From Solobacterium sp. UBA636 (GTDB lineage: Bacteria; Bacillota_I; Bacilli_A; Erysipelotrichales; Erysipelotrichaceae), in NCBI GenBank assembly GCA_002299675.1, contig DBOW01000135.1, forward strand, positions 1,334-10,780: 9,447 bases of DNA, in the 5' to 3' direction. This document shows, one piece after another, positions 6,448-9,447 of this stretch. The position numbers were made by a program, and so were the translations under genes. Position 1 is the first letter of the stretch, and each line of letters opens with the position of its first letter. The notes beneath the pieces were generated by a model, which saw nothing but the letters and a program-made list of their open reading frames with translations, was not told where the DNA came from and made no database searches.

Positions 6448-6999
6448 ATGAATTCCGCAATAGATATTTCCAATGTTGTATTAAAAACAGAAAGACTCAT
6501 AATCAGGCCCTGGAAACTAAGTGATCTGAATGATTTTTATGATTACTGTAAAGTGGATGGCGTTGGACAGTGGGCTGGCTGGTATCCGCATAAGAATAAA
6601 GAGGAATCGCTTGTAATACTTAACAGCTTCATTAATAATAAAAATACTTTCTGCCTGGAATATGAAGGGAAGGCCATAGGCTCTATCGGTATAGAAAAAT
6701 ATAACGAGGAACTCTATGATGAATTCAGCGCTCTGCATGGCAGAGAACTTGGTTTTGTGCTGTCAAAAGACTATTGGGGGAAGGGCTTAATGACAGAAGC
6801 TGTTAAAAAGGTAATTATTTATCTTTTTAAGGAAGCTGATTTAGACTTTATTGCCTGTGGCCACTATAAAGATAATATTGCTTCTGCAAGGGTTCAGTCT
6901 AAAGCCGGCTTCAGTTTTTATAGAGAATACAGACGTAAGAGGCTTGATGGAACAGATACAGCGGGTATTGCCAATATCATGTTTAATAATTTAAGATAA
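6448..6999 (+). CDS. GNAT family N-acetyltransferase, RimJ/RimL-like
   Basis: This 183-residue cytoplasmic protein has the GNAT fold used to move an acetyl group from acetyl-CoA to an amine. The N-terminal LKTERLIIRPWKLSDLNDF (12-30) is the classic RimJ/RimL-type (Acetyltransf_3) opening. The central ELGFVLSKDYWGKGLMTEAV (100-119) contains the acetyl-CoA pyrophosphate loop YWGKGL. The NIASARVQSKAGF stretch (143-155) is the conserved Asn and helix before the last strand. The acceptor (ribosomal-protein N-terminus, small amine or antibiotic) cannot be told from sequence. SD AAAGGAG (6437-6443) abuts the glgB terminator T-tract, so the gene needs read-through or the nearby candidate promoter. 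It is the first gene of an operon; the next gene starts 4 bases after its stop. Confidence 0.88.
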   Translation: MNSAIDISNVVLKTERLIIRPWKLSDLNDFYDYCKVDGVGQWAGWYPHKNKEESLVILNSFINNKNTFCLEYEGKAIGSIGIEKYNEELYDEFSALHGRELGFVLSKDYWGKGLMTEAVKKVIIYLFKEADLDFIACGHYKDNIASARVQSKAGFSFYREYRRKRLDGTDTAGIANIMFNNLR

Positions 7000-7003
7000 A
7001 AGA

Positions 7004-8176
7004 ATGAGAAGGAAAAGAAGAAGACTTAAGAAGGGTTTCAGATACGCTTTTACAATAACGGGGATTATTCTTATTGTTTCGCTGGCTTATTTTGTGGTAT
7101 CGGCCTTAAGCAATGATACCGAGGTTTCATTTAATATTCTGAACAACTATCTGAGCAGTGTTCAGATAGATAAAGAAAGTGCACGTGAAGAAATTAATTC
7201 GATGCCGGTAAAGGAAAAATATACTTATACCTATCTTTCCTTTTATGTCGATGGTGAACCAGAACTTTATTATTCGCCTTCAGGTTCTGGCTATCGCTAT
7301 GGACCAAGCATCATCAACAACGAAGATGGCTCAAGGGACTACTGGTTTGCCAGACAGGGCAATAATTCTACTGAATGGGACTATATTGCCTATACGCATC
7401 AGGACGCGGAAGGGAACTTTTCTGATGAACAGATTGTGTTAAAACCAACAAAGGGTTCGCTTGACAGGTATTCAGTATGTGATCCTGGTGTAATATATTT
7501 TAATGACTACTACTATCTGGCCTATACATCAACTGTTGATCCAACAGATGGCGGAGTAAACAACGAACTCTATGTTGCCCGAAGCAAATATCCTGATGGT
7601 CCATTTGAAAAGTGGAATGGAGAGGGCTGGGGCGGCAATCCCAAGCCGATAATCGAATATGACAACTATGATGGCGGCTGGGGTGTTGGCGAACCTTCAT
7701 TTGTGATTAAGGATGATGTACTCTATCTGTTTTATTCTTATATTGATCTTCATAATAATGTAACCAGAGTTAAAATATCTGACTTAAGTGAAAACTGGCC
7801 GTTAAATTTAACAGGCTATGATATCGTGATAAACAAGATAAACAATCAGGATTCAGCCGATGTGGTGTATCTTGATGATTATGATAAATTTGTGGCATTT
7901 GCGGCTACTGGACGTTTAACTGAAACTTCTGGTGTTATTATCTGGGTTTCGGATGACGGCAAGAACTTTGAAGACGGGGTAAAAGTTCAGGAAGGCTTTG
8001 AAGATTATCTGCATAATATTGGCATCTCCAAAAACAAGGATGGTCATATTTCAATGGATGATGATCTTGTCATAGGCTATGCATACAGTGCCAATGATAC
8101 GCTTTCGTGGGGACGCTGGTGTACAAAGATTCAGCCAATTAAAATGGAATTGATTACAGAGGAGGAATATCGATGA
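7004..8176 (+). CDS. Membrane-anchored GH43-like five-bladed beta-propeller protein
   Basis: The 390-residue protein starts with a very basic stretch (MRRKRRRLKK) and one hydrophobic helix (about 13-35). No clear cleavage site follows, so it should be a type II membrane protein with its body outside the membrane. From about 75 on it is rich in Tyr, Trp, Asp and Gly with repeated YY.AY, YLFYS and VAFA strands typical of GH43/GH32-type propellers. CDPGVIYFNDYYYLAYTS (159-176) places Asp160 at the pKa-modulating position, and GVGEPSF (227-233) places Glu230 as possible general acid. The general-base Asp expected in the first blade seems replaced by Gly100 (YGPSII). It may bind glycans or be an inactive or divergent hydrolase rather than an arabinofuranosidase or xylosidase. 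No SD precedes ATG 7004; coupling to the GNAT gene is likely. Confidence 0.75.
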   Translation: MRRKRRRLKKGFRYAFTITGIILIVSLAYFVVSALSNDTEVSFNILNNYLSSVQIDKESAREEINSMPVKEKYTYTYLSFYVDGEPELYYSPSGSGYRYGPSIINNEDGSRDYWFARQGNNSTEWDYIAYTHQDAEGNFSDEQIVLKPTKGSLDRYSVCDPGVIYFNDYYYLAYTSTVDPTDGGVNNELYVARSKYPDGPFEKWNGEGWGGNPKPIIEYDNYDGGWGVGEPSFVIKDDVLYLFYSYIDLHNNVTRVKISDLSENWPLNLTGYDIVINKINNQDSADVVYLDDYDKFVAFAATGRLTETSGVIIWVSDDGKNFEDGVKVQEGFEDYLHNIGISKNKDGHISMDDDLVIGYAYSANDTLSWGRWCTKIQPIKMELITEEEYR

Positions 8177-8523
8177 TTTTTCTGGAATATCCAAAATGTT
8201 CGACCTGTATTAAGGCAAAGAAGTATTTAATAAGCAACAATATTGATTTCACTGACCGTCATATAATAGACTCTAATCCATCTTATGATGAGCTTAAGCT
8301 CTGGTATGATAATTCCGATATAGATATAAACAGGATGTTTAATACATCGGGCAAAGTCTATAAGGAGCTGGGCCTTTCTAAAAAGCTGAAGGAAATGTCT
8401 ACAGAAGATAAGCTCAAGCTCTTATCAAGTGATGGAAAACTGATAAAAAGACCTTTAATTATCGAAAATGACCGAATAATCTGCCTTGGTTTTAAGGAAG
8501 AAGAATACTCGAAACTCTTATAA
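8173..8523 (+). CDS. Spx/ArsC family thioredoxin-fold protein
   Basis: This 116-residue protein has the ArsC/Spx fold. A CxxC motif (Cys9-Ser-Thr-Cys12) sits after the first strand (MIFLEYPKCSTC), and IKRPLII (91-97) carries the conserved Arg93 of this family. Length and the closing GFKEEEY pattern fit the arsenate reductase-like/Spx/MgsR group of Firmicutes. Members either reduce substrates with glutathione or thioredoxin, or, like Spx, bind RNA polymerase as a redox switch. The CxxC favours a redox role, but sequence alone does not separate the two. No arsenic gene lies nearby, so arsenate reduction has no contextual support. Its ATG overlaps the propeller stop as ATGA, with a strong SD AGGAGG (8160-8165). 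It is the last gene of the GNAT-propeller operon, followed by a strong terminator. Confidence 0.88.
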   Translation: MIFLEYPKCSTCIKAKKYLISNNIDFTDRHIIDSNPSYDELKLWYDNSDIDINRMFNTSGKVYKELGLSKKLKEMSTEDKLKLLSSDGKLIKRPLIIENDRIICLGFKEEEYSKLL

Positions 8524-8536
8524 TTTAACTTAAATT

Positions 8537-8570
8537 AACCTTCATTCTGATTAAAAATGAAGGTTTTTTT
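8537..8570 (+). terminator. Rho-independent terminator of the GNAT-propeller-Spx/ArsC operon
   Basis: AACCTTCATT (8537-8546) pairs with AATGAAGGTT (8556-8565) in a perfect 10-bp stem with a 9-base loop, followed by a run of T residues to 8570. It begins 13 bases after the stop codon. Confidence 0.92.
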
Positions 8571-8613
8571 CTGTTTTTCGAAAAAAAGCGAGGAATTTCC
8601 AGAATTTTTGACA

Positions 8614-8642
8614 ATAACAATATAGGAGGAAAATATTGTTAT
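8614..8642 (+). promoter_or_regulatory. Perfect hairpin presenting the SD in its loop and covering the start codon of the Rpn-like gene
   Basis: ATAACAATAT (8614-8623) and ATATTGTTAT (8633-8642) form a perfect 10-bp inverted repeat. The 9-base loop AGGAGGAAA contains the whole SD, and the 3' arm includes A and U of the AUG at 8641. In RNA this would tie up the start codon while displaying the SD. With only one G-C pair the stem is weak, so it might open with temperature or be stabilised by a bound protein. As DNA it could be an operator. A TGACAA direct repeat (8609-8614 and 8642-8647) flanks it. Confidence 0.6.
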
Positions 8643-9447
8643 GACAAATTTCAATAAAACAGCTGACTACATCGCTGTACCTGATAAGGTTTCAGATGCA
8701 GAAAAACTGATAGTTAATGGCAAGGATATCACTAAAGACAAGACAGCCAAAATAATCTGTTCAGATCCAAACTTTCTGGGAAGAAGTGTAAAACTTGTCT
8801 TTCCTGAGTATGCACAGCTCAGCGATGAAGAAGCTGGTAAAATGGTCTATGACTTAGAGATTAATCCTGGCAGTATGACAGGTACCTATGATGATGTAGA
8901 AAGAGCTGTAAAGTTCTTTGATGTAATATTCTCTTTGAAACAGCCAGAAAAAGAAAACCATGATGAACCAGAAACAGTACTTGTAAGAATCATTATGGAA
9001 CCAAACTTTTATAAGCTTTCTTTTGAAGAATATATTGTAAGAACCAGTGACTATGTCGCTGCACTGTATAGTAAAGAAAGGAAAAAGTACGGAAGCAACT
9101 ATAAAAAGGGTGTAAGGGTTCATGCCATCTGGATAGCTTTATGTGATGAATTTAAGGGCAGGACTATTACTGGTAAATTTAACCTGAATGATACACAGGG
9201 TAATGATTATAACGAATATCTTATATCGGAGTTTTCATACACTTTATGTTTTGTAGACTTTGACTACGAAAATATAGATAAACAGATTGATCCTGCAGCC
9301 AGCTTCTATTCAGCTGTTTTCACAAACAGAAGTGATAAAAGTGATAAAATAAGGCTGTTAGAAAAGGAGCAGAATTTTATGTTCACACAGGATGCTCAGA
9401 AAGAAATAGAAATCAATGGCTTAGAATTTGGCTACAACCAGATGTAT
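8641..9447 (+). CDS. Rpn/PD-(D/E)XK nuclease-like protein, divergent; 3' end cut by window
   Basis: The gene is open for 269 codons to the right edge. Residues 92-170 resemble the core of Rpn-family (recombination-promoting nuclease, transposase-related) proteins of gut bacteria. KFFDVIFSL places Asp94 at the FDI metal-binding position. LVRIIMEPN aligns Glu120 with the Glu of the usual E-x-Q motif, but the next residues are Pro-Asn, so the Gln is not kept. EEYIVRTSDYVAALYSKE and YKKGVRVHAIWIAL (154-167) match the R..Y helix and KVYSIWI strand of the family. The first 90 residues are unlike a standard Rpn opening, though such extensions occur in Firmicute members. Activity is uncertain. It lies after a strong terminator and starts with SD AGGAGGA (8624-8630), spaced 10 bases from ATG, in an unusual hairpin loop. 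No clear promoter precedes it. Confidence 0.6.
   Translation, partial: MTNFNKTADYIAVPDKVSDAEKLIVNGKDITKDKTAKIICSDPNFLGRSVKLVFPEYAQLSDEEAGKMVYDLEINPGSMTGTYDDVERAVKFFDVIFSLKQPEKENHDEPETVLVRIIMEPNFYKLSFEEYIVRTSDYVAALYSKERKKYGSNYKKGVRVHAIWIALCDEFKGRTITGKFNLNDTQGNDYNEYLISEFSYTLCFVDFDYENIDKQIDPAASFYSAVFTNRSDKSDKIRLLEKEQNFMFTQDAQKEIEINGLEFGYNQMY

Noticed and set aside
6517..7700. Short ORFs in other frames within the GNAT and propeller genes (6517-6738, 7245-7442, 7500-7700)
   Set aside because: They are overlapped completely by genes with recognised motifs and show no independent translation signals.
8574..8585. TTTTTCGAAAAA palindrome after the last terminator
   Set aside because: It is a simple A/T-run symmetry with no loop; it cannot form a useful hairpin and is expected in AT-rich spacer.
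8608..8636. TTGACA at 8608-8613 as a -35 box for the Rpn-like gene
   Set aside because: A -10 at 17 bases (AAATAT, 8631-8636) would start transcription at or after the ATG and remove the strong SD, so it is unlikely to be the main promoter.
8854..9123. 89-codon minus-strand ORF opposite the Rpn-like gene
   Set aside because: The plus frame is open for 269 codons with a strong SD and family similarity; the antisense ORF has neither.
1..9447. CRISPR arrays, tRNA or rRNA genes, insertion sequences, phage or toxin-antitoxin modules
   Set aside because: No regularly spaced repeats, cloverleaf-like segments, transposase motifs or paired small genes were seen on either strand by eye.

Overview
The window is gene-dense, AT-rich bacterial chromosome with short Shine-Dalgarno (SD) leaders, compact operons and hairpin-plus-T-tract terminators. 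GlgB, the Spx/ArsC-like protein, the DUF3267 protein and the Rpn-like protein resemble versions common in gut and rumen Firmicutes (Lachnospiraceae-like). The YadS/YicG-like transporter is more typical of Gram-negatives. I read it as an anaerobic, gut-type, glycogen-storing bacterium. The phylum is uncertain; AT-rich Gram-negatives such as Succinivibrionaceae are not excluded.

Layout. Bases 1-1709 (minus strand, cut at the left edge) encode a diguanylate cyclase with a receiver-like N-terminus, a GGDEF domain and a long C-terminal sensor-like region. A 276-base divergent region follows. On the plus strand, 1986-3701 is a three-gene operon: DUF3267 membrane zinc peptidase, alpha/beta hydrolase and small EamA transporter, ending in a terminator that overlaps the last stop codon. 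A YadS/YicG-type transporter (3750-4373) and glycogen branching enzyme GlgB (4456-6396) follow as separate units. A terminator then leads directly into a second three-gene operon (6448-8523): GNAT acetyltransferase, membrane-anchored GH43-like beta-propeller and Spx/ArsC-like thioredoxin-fold protein, closed by a strong terminator. The last gene (8641 to the right edge) is a divergent Rpn/PD-(D/E)XK-like protein.

How the genes relate. GlgB makes the alpha-1,6 branches of glycogen; no other glycogen gene is present. The GH43-like protein is the only other carbohydrate-related gene. The two operons look like mixed accessory or housekeeping functions, with no obvious shared pathway. I find no RNA gene, CRISPR array, insertion sequence, phage gene or recognised defence system.

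The most unusual signals are regulatory. The SD of the Rpn-like gene lies in the loop of a perfect 10-bp inverted repeat whose 3' arm enters the start codon. A perfect 18-bp palindrome abuts the consensus -10 box of glgB. Two genes without an SD have a -10-like hexamer ending exactly 6 bases before their ATG, suggesting leaderless transcripts. A possible promoter also lies against the glgB terminator.
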